Assembly (NCBI GenBank): GCA_017472145.1
Contig: JAFUQX010000043.1
Span: 1-43,248 of the forward strand
Origin: Ruminococcus sp.
GTDB lineage: Bacteria; Bacillota; Clostridia; Oscillospirales; Ruminococcaceae
Length of the DNA: 43,248 nt
Direction: 5' to 3'
Of this stretch, positions 1-8,127 are shown one piece after another; the first letter of the stretch is position 1, and each line of letters opens with the position of its first letter. The notes beneath the pieces are model-generated. The model was given only the letters and a program-made list of their open reading frames with translations. It was not told the DNA's origin and did no database searches. Made by a program: the position numbers and the translations under genes.

Positions 1-1829
1 CCGGACACGTTGACTTCACTGTAGAAGTTGAGCGTTCCCTGCGTGTACTGGACGGTTCTGTAACTGTACTTTGTGCAAAGGGCGGCGTTGAGCCGCAGTC
101 TGAAACCGTATGGCGTCAGGCTGATAAGTATCAGGTTCCGAGAATGGCTTATGTCAACAAGATGGACATCATGGGCGCTAACTTCTACCGTGTAGTTGAA
201 ATGATGCGCGACAGACTGAAGTGTAATGCTGTTCCGATTCAGCTGCCGATCGGTGCTGAGGACGAATTCAAGGGCATCATCGACCTGGTTGAGATGCAGG
301 CTTATGTATATTACGATGACCTGGGCAAGGACATCCGTGTTGAGGAAATTCCGGAAGACATGGTTGAAAAGGCTGAGGAGTATCGTGAAGCACTGATGGA
401 ATGTGTTGCTGAGCAGGATGACGAACTGATGGAAAAGTACTTCGCAGGCGAAGAGATCACCATCGACGAAATCAAGGCTTGCATCAGAAAGGCAACCATT
501 GCAAACGAAATGGTACCGGTAGTTTGCGGTACTTCTTATAGAAATAAGGGCGTACAGAAGGTTCTGGATGCAATCGTAGATTATATGCCGTCTCCGCTGG
601 ATGTACCGGCAATCAAGGGCGTAAACCCGGATACTGATGAAGAAGTGGTTCGCCACTCTTCTGATGATGAGCCGTTCTCCGCTCTGGCGTTCAAGATTGC
701 AACTGACCCGTTCGTAGGTAAGCTCTGCTTCTTCCGTGTATATTCCGGTAGTGTACAGGCTGGTTCCACAGTTCTGAACGCAACAAAGGATAACAAGGAG
801 CGTCTGGGCAGAATCCTGCAGATGCACGCAAACCACAGAAAGGATATCGATGTAATCTACGCTGGTGATATCGCAGCTGCTGTTGGTCTGAAGAACACAA
901 CAACTGGTGATACACTGTGTGATGAAAAGCATCCGGTAATCCTGGAGTCTATGGAGTTCCCGGAGCCTGTTATTCAGCTGGCGATCGAACCCAAGACAAA
1001 GGCAGGTCAGGAAAAGATGGGTATTGCTCTGGCAAAGCTTGCTGAAGAAGACCCGACATTCCGTACCTACACTGACGAAGAAACCGGTCAGACCATCATC
1101 GCTGGTATGGGTGAGCTTCACCTGGATATCATCGTTGACCGTCTGCTCCGTGAGTTCAAGGTAGAGGCTAACGTAGGCGCACCGCAGGTATCCTATAAGG
1201 AAACCATCAAGGGCAGCGCAGATGTTGACTACAAGTACAAGAAGCAGTCCGGTGGTAGCGGTCAGTACGGTCACGTTAAGATCCGTGTGAACCCGAATGA
1301 GTCCGGTAAGGGCTATGAGTTCAAGAACTCCGTTGTCGGCGGTTCTGTACCGAAGGAATATATCCCGGCTGTAGATGCTGGTGTACGCGGCGCAATGAAG
1401 GCTGGTATCCTGGCTGGTTACGAGGTTGTTGACTGTACAGTTGAACTGTACGATGGTTCTTACCACGAAGTTGACTCTTCTGAAATGGCATTTAAGATCG
1501 CTGGTTCTATGGCATTCAAGGAAGCTATGCGTCAGGCAGAGCCGATTCTGATGGAACCGATCATGAAGGTTTCCGTAACGGTTCCGGATGATTACACAGG
1601 TACTGTAATCGGTGACCTGAGTTCTCGCCGTGGACAGATCCAGGGTCAGGAAGCAAGACCGGGTACTGTACAGGTTGATGCACTGGTTCCGCTGTCTGAA
1701 ATGTTCGGCTACACAAGCGATCTGCGTTCCAACACACAGGGACGCGGCCAGTATGCAATGGAGCCGCACAGCTATCAGGAAGTACCGAAGAACATCGCAG
1801 AAAAGATCATGTCCTCCAGAAAGAAGTAA
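1..1829 (+). CDS. fusA: Elongation factor G, 5' end cut off by the window edge
   Basis: EF-G is the cytoplasmic GTPase that drives tRNA-mRNA translocation on the ribosome. The reading frame is open from the first complete codon at position 3, which reads [11 protein letters not shown], the switch II/G3 region, so roughly 85 N-terminal residues including the P-loop lie outside the window. The 608 residues present contain the G4 motif NKMD (about codon 52), the G domain end, domain II, and the [10 protein letters not shown] and [11 protein letters not shown] stretches typical of domains IV-V. The total would be near 693 residues, normal for the family. tuf follows, as in the str operon (rpsL-rpsG-fusA-tuf). 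The identification is firm; the methionine at 144 is internal and not the start. Confidence 0.98.
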   Translation, partial: GHVDFTVEVERSLRVLDGSVTVLCAKGGVEPQSETVWRQADKYQVPRMAYVNKMDIMGANFYRVVEMMRDRLKCNAVPIQLPIGAEDEFKGIIDLVEMQAYVYYDDLGKDIRVEEIPEDMVEKAEEYREALMECVAEQDDELMEKYFAGEEITIDEIKACIRKATIANEMVPVVCGTSYRNKGVQKVLDAIVDYMPSPLDVPAIKGVNPDTDEEVVRHSSDDEPFSALAFKIATDPFVGKLCFFRVYSGSVQAGSTVLNATKDNKERLGRILQMHANHRKDIDVIYAGDIAAAVGLKNTTTGDTLCDEKHPVILESMEFPEPVIQLAIEPKTKAGQEKMGIALAKLAEEDPTFRTYTDEETGQTIIAGMGELHLDIIVDRLLREFKVEANVGAPQVSYKETIKGSADVDYKYKKQSGGSGQYGHVKIRVNPNESGKGYEFKNSVVGGSVPKEYIPAVDAGVRGAMKAGILAGYEVVDCTVELYDGSYHEVDSSEMAFKIAGSMAFKEAMRQAEPILMEPIMKVSVTVPDDYTGTVIGDLSSRRGQIQGQEARPGTVQVDALVPLSEMFGYTSDLRSNTQGRGQYAMEPHSYQEVPKNIAEKIMSSRKK

Positions 1830-1837
1830 GACTTTCT

Positions 1838-1869
1838 GAAAAAAAGTTGATGAAAATCGCTCTTTTTTC
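1838..1869 (+). terminator. Weak A/T-only hairpin after fusA
   Basis: GAAAAAAAG at 1838-1846 can pair with CTTTTTTC at 1862-1869. The stem is almost only A-T and lies just before the tuf promoter. It may weaken read-through from fusA into tuf, but it is not a convincing intrinsic terminator. Confidence 0.3.
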
Positions 1870-1879
1870 AAAAAAGGAC

Positions 1880-1908
1880 TTGAAATTCTGTTTGAAATCT
1901 GGTACAAT
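1880..1908 (+). promoter_or_regulatory. SigA-type promoter of tuf
   Basis: TTGAAA at 1880-1885 and TACAAT at 1903-1908 are separated by exactly 17 bp. This predicts transcription starting near 1915, just before the hairpin at 1919. It gives tuf a promoter separate from fusA. Confidence 0.8.
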
Positions 1909-1918
1909 AGACTTAACA

Positions 1919-1942
1919 CGTGCAGTCTGAAGGGACTGCACG
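1919..1942 (+). promoter_or_regulatory. Hairpin at the 5' end of tuf mRNA
   Basis: CGTGCAGTC (1919-1927) and GACTGCACG (1934-1942) form a perfect 9-bp stem with a TGAAGG loop. No T-tract follows, so it is not a terminator. Its place within a few bases of the predicted transcription start suggests a role in stabilising the abundant tuf mRNA; this is inference. Confidence 0.6.
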
Positions 1943-1976
1943 GTAAGTTACTATAAAAAATAGGAGGAATAATCCA

Positions 1977-3176
1977 ATGGCTAAGGCTAAATTTGAAAGA
2001 AACAAACCCCACGTAAACATTGGTACCATCGGTCACGTTGACCACGGTAAGACAACTCTGACTGCTGCTATTACTAAGACACTGGCTCTGAAGGGTCAGG
2101 CTCAGTATGAGGCTTACGATATGATCGATAAGGCTCCGGAAGAAAGAGAGCGTGGTATCACAATCAACACTGCTCACGTTGAGTACGAGACAGACGTTCG
2201 TCACTATGCGCACGTAGACTGCCCGGGACACGCTGACTATGTTAAGAACATGATCACAGGTGCTGCTCAGATGGACGGCGCTATCCTGGTAGTAGCTGCT
2301 TCTGACGGCCCGATGGCTCAGACTAAGGAGCACATCCTGCTGGCTCGTCAGGTAGGCGTACCGGCCATCGTTGTATTCATGAACAAGGCTGACCTGGTAG
2401 ACGACGAAGAGCTGCTGGAGCTGGTTGAAATGGATATCCGTGACACTCTGAGCGAATATGAGTTCCCGGGTGATGACATTCCGGTTATCACTGGTTCTGC
2501 TCGTGCAGCTCTGGATGCTCCGGACGATCTGTCTGATCCGGCTTATGCACCGATCATCGAACTGATGGACAAGGTTGACGAATACATTCCGACACCGGAG
2601 CGTGACGACGCTAAGCCGTTCCTGATGCCGATCGAGGATACAATGACCATCTCTGGCCGTGGTACTGTAGTAACAGGCCGTGTAGAGAGAGGTAGACTGA
2701 ACGTTAACGAAACAGTAGAGATCGTTGGTCTGTCTGAGGAGAAGTCCTCTACAGTTGTAACTGGTATCGAAATGTTCCGTAAGACTCTGGATTCTGCTGA
2801 AGCTGGTGACAACATCGGTGCTCTGCTCCGTGGTGTTACTCGTGACAACGTAGAGCGTGGTCAGGTTCTGTGTAAGCCGGGCTCCATTCACCCGCACACC
2901 AAGTTCAAGGGCCAGGTATACGTTCTGAAGAAGGAAGAAGGCGGCCGTCACACACCGTTCTTCAACAACTACAGACCGCAGTTCTATTTCAGAACAACTG
3001 ACGTTACCGGCATCATCACTCTGCCGGAGGGCGTTGAGATGTGCACACCGGGCGACAACGTTGCTATGGACGTTGAGCTGATTTCTCCGATCGCTATCGA
3101 AGAGGGCCTGCGTTTCGCTATCCGTGAGGGTGGCCGTACAGTAGGTTCCGGCGTTGTAACTGCTATCAACGAATAA
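1977..3176 (+). CDS. tuf: Elongation factor Tu
   Basis: EF-Tu is the GTPase that delivers aminoacyl-tRNA to the ribosomal A site. The 399 residues match family length. The sequence shows the P-loop GHVDHGKT (residues 19-26), the switch I end RGITI (59-63), DCPGH (81-85) and NKAD (136-139), followed by the two beta-barrel domains. The ATG start is set by AGGAGG at 1962-1967, with 9 bases of spacing. The gene has its own promoter and leader hairpin upstream and a strong terminator downstream, so it can be expressed as a single-gene unit as well as by read-through from fusA. Nothing in the protein looks unusual. Confidence 0.99.
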   Translation: MAKAKFERNKPHVNIGTIGHVDHGKTTLTAAITKTLALKGQAQYEAYDMIDKAPEERERGITINTAHVEYETDVRHYAHVDCPGHADYVKNMITGAAQMDGAILVVAASDGPMAQTKEHILLARQVGVPAIVVFMNKADLVDDEELLELVEMDIRDTLSEYEFPGDDIPVITGSARAALDAPDDLSDPAYAPIIELMDKVDEYIPTPERDDAKPFLMPIEDTMTISGRGTVVTGRVERGRLNVNETVEIVGLSEEKSSTVVTGIEMFRKTLDSAEAGDNIGALLRGVTRDNVERGQVLCKPGSIHPHTKFKGQVYVLKKEEGGRHTPFFNNYRPQFYFRTTDVTGIITLPEGVEMCTPGDNVAMDVELISPIAIEEGLRFAIREGGRTVGSGVVTAINE

Positions 3177-3197
3177 TCATTCACTGAATGAATCAAT

Positions 3198-3229
3198 AAG
3201 AGGGGCGAGCATATGCTTGCCCCTCTTTT
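3198..3229 (+). terminator. Intrinsic terminator of tuf
   Basis: AAGAGGGGCGAGC (3198-3210) pairs with GCTTGCCCCTCTT (3215-3227) around an ATAT loop, with one G-T wobble, and runs into a TTTT tract. It closes the str-type unit before the dcw cluster. Confidence 0.9.
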
Positions 3230-3339
3230 GTATTCTGTGGAACAGGAAAGGATTTCCAAAGGGGAGCGGTTTGTTTGAAATGCACAAAAAGAGGATTGAT
3301 TTTTAGCGGAATTTTTTAAGGGATTTGAGGAGCGCCTTA

Positions 3340-3368
3340 TTGCAATTTTTTTTCATATCATGTATAAT
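3340..3368 (+). promoter_or_regulatory. SigA-type promoter of the dcw cluster (mraZ promoter)
   Basis: TTGCAA at 3340-3345 and a perfect TATAAT at 3363-3368 are 17 bp apart. Transcription should begin near 3375, so the MraZ-type boxes lie at and just downstream of the start site. This is the first promoter of the mraZ-ftsZ cluster. Confidence 0.85.
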
Positions 3369-3372
3369 AGGT

Positions 3373-3420
3373 ATAGTGGTGAAAAGTGGGCCGGATTCCC
3401 TGAAAGTGGGAGAAGGTGGA
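3373..3420 (+). promoter_or_regulatory. Putative MraZ operator: four GTGG boxes on a 10-bp grid
   Basis: ATAGTGGT (3373), AAAGTGGG (3383), AAAGTGGG (3403) and AAGGTGGA (3413) place GTGG at 3376, 3386, 3406 and 3416. The spacing is 10, 20 and 10 bp, with the fifth grid position at 3396 empty. MraZ proteins are known to bind short direct GTGG/TGGG repeats about one helical turn apart upstream of their own gene. Here the boxes overlap the predicted transcription start, which fits autorepression. The assignment combines visible repeats with known family behaviour. Confidence 0.75.
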
Positions 3421-3457
3421 AGCTTGTGCCGCAAATACCCGGGAGGAAAGGCGGTTT

Positions 3458-3892
3458 GTGAAAATGGCATCGTTGATGGGTACCTATTACCATACTGTGG
3501 ATGCCAAGGGACGAGTAAACTTTCCCACAAAGCTCCGTGAAATCCTGGGAACCTCCTTTTATGTGACCAAGGGCGTGGATTATCCTTGTCTTTCCGTCTA
3601 TTCCCAGCAGGAATGGGACAGGCTTTCTGAGAAGATCGATTCACAGCCGGAGGCCAAGGCCGCCATTCTCAAGCGGTGGCTGTTTGCAGGTGCGTGCGAG
3701 GTTACGCCGGACAAGCAGGGACGGATTCTGATCCCGCAGGATCTGCGTACCTTTGCAGGACTGACAAAGGATCTTGTAATCATCGGCGCAAGCAACAAGG
3801 CTGAGATATGGGACAGCCAGCGCTGGGAGGAAATGAACAGCAGTATTGATATGAACGATCTGCTGGCCACGATGAATGAGTTGGGCTTCTAA
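3458..3892 (+). CDS. mraZ: Transcriptional regulator MraZ
   Basis: MraZ is a DNA-binding protein of the AbrB/MazE-like fold that represses the dcw operon. Two copies of its signature DxxxR motif are visible: VDAKGRVNFP near the N-terminus and PDKQGRILIP in the second half. A GTG start at 3458 gives 144 residues, the usual size, and is favoured because GGGAGGAAAGG lies about 11 bases upstream. The in-frame ATG at 3464 is too far from that site, and a start at 3416 would fall in the operator boxes. It is the first gene of the cluster, 9 bases before rsmH. Its likely targets are the GTGG boxes at 3373-3420. Confidence 0.95.
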   Translation: MKMASLMGTYYHTVDAKGRVNFPTKLREILGTSFYVTKGVDYPCLSVYSQQEWDRLSEKIDSQPEAKAAILKRWLFAGACEVTPDKQGRILIPQDLRTFAGLTKDLVIIGASNKAEIWDSQRWEEMNSSIDMNDLLATMNELGF

Positions 3893-3901
3893 GGCGGTGG
3901 A

Positions 3902-4828
3902 ATGATGGAATTTGTACATATACCGGTTCTGCTGGATGAGGTTCTGGAGGGCCTGAATATCAGGCCGGATGGGATCTATGTTGATGGAACCGTTGGCGGT
4001 GCAGGGCATTCCCGTGAAATTGCAAAGCGCCTGACAGCAGGCGGGCTGCTGATCGGTCTGGATCGGGATCCGGATGCAGTGGCTGTGGCTCGGGAAAGAC
4101 TGGCGGATGCTCCGGCCAGAGTCTTTCATTGTAACTATGACGAAATGCGGAGTGTATTGGATGAGCTGGAGATTCCGGCGGCAGACGGTATTCTGATGGA
4201 TCTGGGGGTTTCTTCCCACCAGCTGGATACAGAGTCCCGGGGATTTTCCTACCATGCCGATGCGCCCCTGGATATGCGCATGAGCCAGACCGGGCTCAGT
4301 GCCGCCGACCTGGTGAATACCTGGCCGGAGAGTGCTATTGCGCAGATATTATTCTCCTATGGCGAGGAGAAATTTGCACGCAGCATCGCCCGGAATATTG
4401 CGGCGGCCCGTGCAGAAAAGCCGATTACAACCACTCTGGAGCTGGCGGAGATCGTGAAAAACAGCGTTCCCCAGCGAGTCCGGAGAGAAAAAAATCCCTG
4501 TAAAAAAACGTTTCAGGCCATCCGTATTGCAGTAAACGGTGAGTTTGAGCATCTGGAACAGGGGCTTGAGGCTGCATTCCGGTGTTTAAAGCCGGGAGGA
4601 CGTCTTGCGGTGATCACCTTCCATTCGCTGGAGGATCGCATTGTCAAAAAGCAGTTTGCAAAATGGTGTCAGGGCTGCATATGTCCGCCGGATTTTCCCC
4701 AGTGCGTCTGCGGGAGAGAGCCGGAGGGTCAGCTTGTAAACCGCAAGCCGCTTGTTGCTTCAGAGACGGAGCTGAATGAAAATCATCGCAGCCGCAGTGC
4801 AAAGCTGAGAGTGATAGAGAGGAGATAA
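3902..4828 (+). CDS. rsmH: 16S rRNA (cytosine1402-N4)-methyltransferase RsmH
   Basis: RsmH (MraW) uses SAM to methylate N4 of C1402 in the 16S rRNA decoding centre. The 308 residues match the family (about 310). Visible motifs are HIPVLLDEVL at the N-terminus, the SAM-binding VDGTVGGAGHS, DRDPDAV, the ILMDLGVSSHQLD block and the C-terminal ITFHSLEDRIVK. Two adjacent ATG codons (3902, 3905) are possible starts behind GGCGGTGG. It sits in its standard place between mraZ and ftsL, 9 bases after mraZ and 6 bases before the next gene, whose ribosome binding site lies inside the end of this gene. Confidence 0.98.
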   Translation: MMEFVHIPVLLDEVLEGLNIRPDGIYVDGTVGGAGHSREIAKRLTAGGLLIGLDRDPDAVAVARERLADAPARVFHCNYDEMRSVLDELEIPAADGILMDLGVSSHQLDTESRGFSYHADAPLDMRMSQTGLSAADLVNTWPESAIAQILFSYGEEKFARSIARNIAAARAEKPITTTLELAEIVKNSVPQRVRREKNPCKKTFQAIRIAVNGEFEHLEQGLEAAFRCLKPGGRLAVITFHSLEDRIVKKQFAKWCQGCICPPDFPQCVCGREPEGQLVNRKPLVASETELNENHRSRSAKLRVIERR

Positions 4829-4834
4829 TCTGTT

Positions 4835-5320
4835 ATGGCGGAGCAGCGTGAGGATCTGCAGAAGGAAAAGACGCCGCAGACCGCAGCAGAAGTTCAATCT
4901 GCACCGAATGGAAAAACGCAGAAGCAAAAAGGAATATTCTATATTGCGCCCAAAAAGAGAGGGCAGGCCTTTAAAATCAGTATTGTCAGCATACTGACCG
5001 TAGGCTTGTTTTATATTGTAATCAACAGCTATGTTCAGCTGAATGAGGTTTATTCGGATATATCTGAGGCTACAGCAGAGCTTAACGAGCTGCGCAGTGA
5101 AAATGTGCGTATGCAGACGGAGCTGGAGGGTCAGGCCTCCATCCGCAATATCAAGGAATATGCAGAGGAACGCCTGGGACTCCAGAAGATCGATCAGTCT
5201 CAGATACAATATATACAGATACAGACAGAGGACGAGGTAATCGTTGAGGAGCCGGAACAGAATATTTTTATCAAGCTCAAACGCTGGTTTGTGAATCTGA
5301 TAGAATATCTACGAGGGTAA
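4835..5320 (+). CDS. ftsL: FtsL-like bitopic cell division protein
   Basis: A 161-residue protein with a charged cytoplasmic tail (1-45), one membrane segment (about 47-66) and an extracytoplasmic coiled coil (about 68-105) rich in Leu, Glu and Asn. This is the layout of FtsL/DivIC septum initiators, which activate the FtsW-PBP synthase pair in the divisome. FtsL sequences are poorly conserved, so the call rests on topology and on the position between rsmH and the PBP gene. The ATG at 4835 is preceded by AGAGAGGAGA within the rsmH stop region, indicating coupling. The tail after the coiled coil is acidic and long (about 110-140), somewhat longer than in Bacillus FtsL. A DivIC-type role cannot be excluded. 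Confidence 0.8.
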   Translation: MAEQREDLQKEKTPQTAAEVQSAPNGKTQKQKGIFYIAPKKRGQAFKISIVSILTVGLFYIVINSYVQLNEVYSDISEATAELNELRSENVRMQTELEGQASIRNIKEYAEERLGLQKIDQSQIQYIQIQTEDEVIVEEPEQNIFIKLKRWFVNLIEYLRG

Positions 5321-5672
5321 CTGGCATAGTATGTACAGATCAGACTGTACGCTTTATTGATGCTGCTATCGGCAAGTGCTTATGCATAGATAAATATATT
5401 TGCCGTTAGTATAAAAAAAGAAAGAGATGCGAAATCGGGTGTCGGAAAAATGGGATCAAACCGTGCGGAGCGTGCTTGCGTCGGACAGACGGGCATGCTC
5501 TGCGGTATGATTCCGCAATAGGTTAAACAGGAAAGGAACCGTTTCCTGTTTAATGATGAATTCCTGTCTGAATGGGACAGTTTGTTTATAGGGGCGGGGT
5601 ATTTTCACGGATTCCCGCCTTATTCTATTTATTTTCAGATTCTGGAAATAAGCATGAGAGAGGAGAAAGAAC
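5321..5672 (+). other. 352-bp non-coding gap in the dcw operon with five hairpins
   Basis: No convincing gene lies here. Successive inverted repeats are: GTACAG/CTGTAC (5333-5350); a long imperfect stem 5460-5506 with an inner CGTC/GACG tip; a perfect 12-bp stem TTAAACAGGAAA/TTTCCTGTTTAA (5523-5553, 7-base loop); CTGTC/GACAG (5564-5580); and GGCGGG/CCCGCC (5593-5619) followed by a T-rich stretch. A 27-codon frame (5427-5510) overlaps the second hairpin but has no usable ribosome binding site. The stretch could be a structured leader of the PBP gene, a processing or attenuation site, or an inserted repeat. Confidence 0.6.
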
Positions 5673-8024
5673 GTGCCGAAAACAGAAAAGGACGAGGTTA
5701 TCAAGAACGGGGCCGCCAAGGATAACCGGCCTACGGCAAGAATGAAATCACATCTGAATATAGGTGTTATTTCACTGATGGTTTTGATCTGTGCAGCGGT
5801 TGTGGTCAATTTGTTTAAGGTATCTGTGATAGACCATGCAAAATATGAGGGCCTGGCGAATAATTATCACTTTGGAACGCTGACGCTGGAGGCTCAGCGC
5901 GGTGCGATCTATGATGCGGCCGGTACGCCTCTTGCATGGAGTGCCACTGTGTATAATGTATTCATCGATCCTACCCTGTTCCGCGAGGAAATGCAGGAGG
6001 TCGAGGAATCGAACGAAGCCAAGCGCAAATCTGCGCAGGAAAAGGGCGAAACGCCGGATAATCTGATCAACATTGAAAATCTGAAATCCTCCATTGCAAA
6101 CTATCTTGCCAATAAGCTGGATATTGAGGCCGAGGAGGTTCTGGAAGCCTTTGAAAAGGACGGCCGCTATTATGTGCTTCAGACACAGGTGGAGAAGAAC
6201 GTAGCGGATGAGATCATGGCTTATTTCAGCGATATGAATCTTGTGTCCTTTGCTACACAGGCCTCCACCAGAAGATATTACCCTCAGAATGAGCTGGCCG
6301 CCAGCGTGATCGGCTTTACAAACAGTGACGGAAACGGCCAGTATGGCCTGGAATATCAGTATGATTCCTATCTGTCCGGTGTGGACGGCCGTGTTGTATC
6401 GGCACAGGCGGCCAACGGCGAGGAAATGCCCTATCGGTACTCCACTACATACGATGCGGAGAACGGCGATTCTCTGTATCTGACCATTGATACCACGATC
6501 CAGTATTATCTGGAAAAGGCTCTCAGCGAAATGGTAACAGAGTTCAATGTGCAGGAGCGGGCCTGCGGAATCATCATGAATCCCAAGACCGGTGCGATCT
6601 ATGCAATGGCCACCTATCCTTCCTTTGACCTGAACAGCCCCTCTGAGATCTATGATGAGGCTACCGCACGGGAGCTGGCGGCTCTCAGCGGTCAGGACTA
6701 TACGGATGCCTATCTTGCGGCCCGGGAGCTTCAGTGGAAGAACAAGGCGACCCAGGAGATCTACTATCCGGGTTCTGTATTCAAGGTAATTACCAGTGCA
6801 GCTGCCTTTGATGAGAAGCTGATCGATCTGAAGGCGACCATGTTCACTTGTGATGGTGTATTCCCGGTTGAGGATGCAAAAATTCACTGCTCCAACCGAA
6901 GCGGTCATGGTACACAGAATTTTACCACTGCGCTGACCAACTCCTGTAACCCTGCATTCATGGCGATCGGCCTGCGTATCGGCGGTGAGCGTTTTTATCA
7001 GTATATGGACGGCTTTGGCCTGACAGAGGTGACTGGTATCGATCTGCCCGGCGAGTCCAGCAGTATTCATGTAAATGCTGACATGTCCAAGGTCGACCTT
7101 GCGTCCTCCTCCTTCGGGCAGGTAAATAAGATCACTCCGATCCAGATGATCACGGCTTATGCGGCCACTATCAACGGCGGTACGCTTGTTGAGCCTTATG
7201 TGGTGGATAAGATCGTTGATGAGGCCGGCAACGTGGTGGAGGAGCACCAGGTTGAGATCAAGCGTCAGGTCGTTTCTGCGGAGACCTCTGAGATCATGCG
7301 GGAGCAGCTGGAGGCGGTCGTTGAAAACAACAACGGACACAATGCGCATATTGATGGATATCGTATCGGCGGTAAGTCCGGTACATCTGAGAAGCTGGAC
7401 CTGTACAGCGCAGAGGACGAGGCCGGAATGGAATATGTTGCCTCCTACTGCTGCTTTGCACCGGCAGATGATCCGGAGATCATTCTCCTGATCATGGCAG
7501 ATGAGCCGGATAAGAGCATCAATTACTACGGCGGTGCGGTTGTAGCGCCCTATGCAAGAAATGTTATGGCCGATGTGCTGCCCTACCTGGGTTATTATCC
7601 TGAAACGGATAATATTGTGCAGTCCAATAATGTAACGGTTCCTTTGCTTCAGGATCAGTCTTTGACCGAAGCACAGGCGACTCTGACGGAGCTGGGACTG
7701 GAATATCAGGTCGTAGGAGATGGCTCTACGGTTATCCGTCAGTGCCCGAAAACAGGCTCCAGTGTATCCAAGGGCGGCGTTGTGCTGCTTTATACAGACA
7801 GCGAAGCAGAGCCGCAGTATACAGAGGTGCCGAACCTGCTGGGAATGACCGCAGCTGAGGCCGATGTGGCCCTTCAGGGGGCCGGACTCAATATTGTAAC
7901 CATTGGTGCATCTGCGGAGAATGCAGAAGCCAGGGTACAGTTCCAGTCTGAGCCGGAGGGAACGCAGGTCGAAGTGGGAACCGTAATCAGTCTGACGATG
8001 ACCATTAACGACCAGACGGGATAA
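5673..8024 (+). CDS. Class B penicillin-binding protein with two PASTA domains (FtsI/SpoVD type)
   Basis: A 783-residue septal or spore-type transpeptidase that cross-links peptidoglycan outside the membrane. Residues 30-50 form the single membrane anchor. A dimerisation/pedestal domain follows, then the transpeptidase domain with SVFK (368-371; the active Ser is 368), SCN (424-426) and KSG (568-570). Two C-terminal PASTA domains lie at about 653-709 and 715-777; these bind muropeptides or modulate the synthase. The start is GTG at 5673, behind AGAGAGGAGAAAG. Position between ftsL and murE fits a division PBP (pbpB/ftsI) or SpoVD; the cluster has only one such gene, so it may do the septal job. 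A 352-bp structured gap precedes it. Confidence 0.95.
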   Translation: MPKTEKDEVIKNGAAKDNRPTARMKSHLNIGVISLMVLICAAVVVNLFKVSVIDHAKYEGLANNYHFGTLTLEAQRGAIYDAAGTPLAWSATVYNVFIDPTLFREEMQEVEESNEAKRKSAQEKGETPDNLINIENLKSSIANYLANKLDIEAEEVLEAFEKDGRYYVLQTQVEKNVADEIMAYFSDMNLVSFATQASTRRYYPQNELAASVIGFTNSDGNGQYGLEYQYDSYLSGVDGRVVSAQAANGEEMPYRYSTTYDAENGDSLYLTIDTTIQYYLEKALSEMVTEFNVQERACGIIMNPKTGAIYAMATYPSFDLNSPSEIYDEATARELAALSGQDYTDAYLAARELQWKNKATQEIYYPGSVFKVITSAAAFDEKLIDLKATMFTCDGVFPVEDAKIHCSNRSGHGTQNFTTALTNSCNPAFMAIGLRIGGERFYQYMDGFGLTEVTGIDLPGESSSIHVNADMSKVDLASSSFGQVNKITPIQMITAYAATINGGTLVEPYVVDKIVDEAGNVVEEHQVEIKRQVVSAETSEIMREQLEAVVENNNGHNAHIDGYRIGGKSGTSEKLDLYSAEDEAGMEYVASYCCFAPADDPEIILLIMADEPDKSINYYGGAVVAPYARNVMADVLPYLGYYPETDNIVQSNNVTVPLLQDQSLTEAQATLTELGLEYQVVGDGSTVIRQCPKTGSSVSKGGVVLLYTDSEAEPQYTEVPNLLGMTAAEADVALQGAGLNIVTIGASAENAEARVQFQSEPEGTQVEVGTVISLTMTINDQTG

Positions 8025-8127
8025 TACGGAACAGGGAAGTCCCTGCTTGTGAAAATACAGAACAGTATATTATGCGTCTGCGGAGCAATAATACGATGGA
8101 AGCAAACGTATGAAAGGCGGTATACTT

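Noticed and set aside
5427-5510. 27-codon frame in the ftsL-PBP gap
   Set aside because: The purine-rich stretch touches the start codon, leaving no spacing, and the frame overlaps a long hairpin.
5772-7349. 525-codon open frame on the minus strand opposite the PBP gene
   Set aside because: It is a shadow of the well-supported PBP frame, has no recognisable domain and no ribosome binding site in context.
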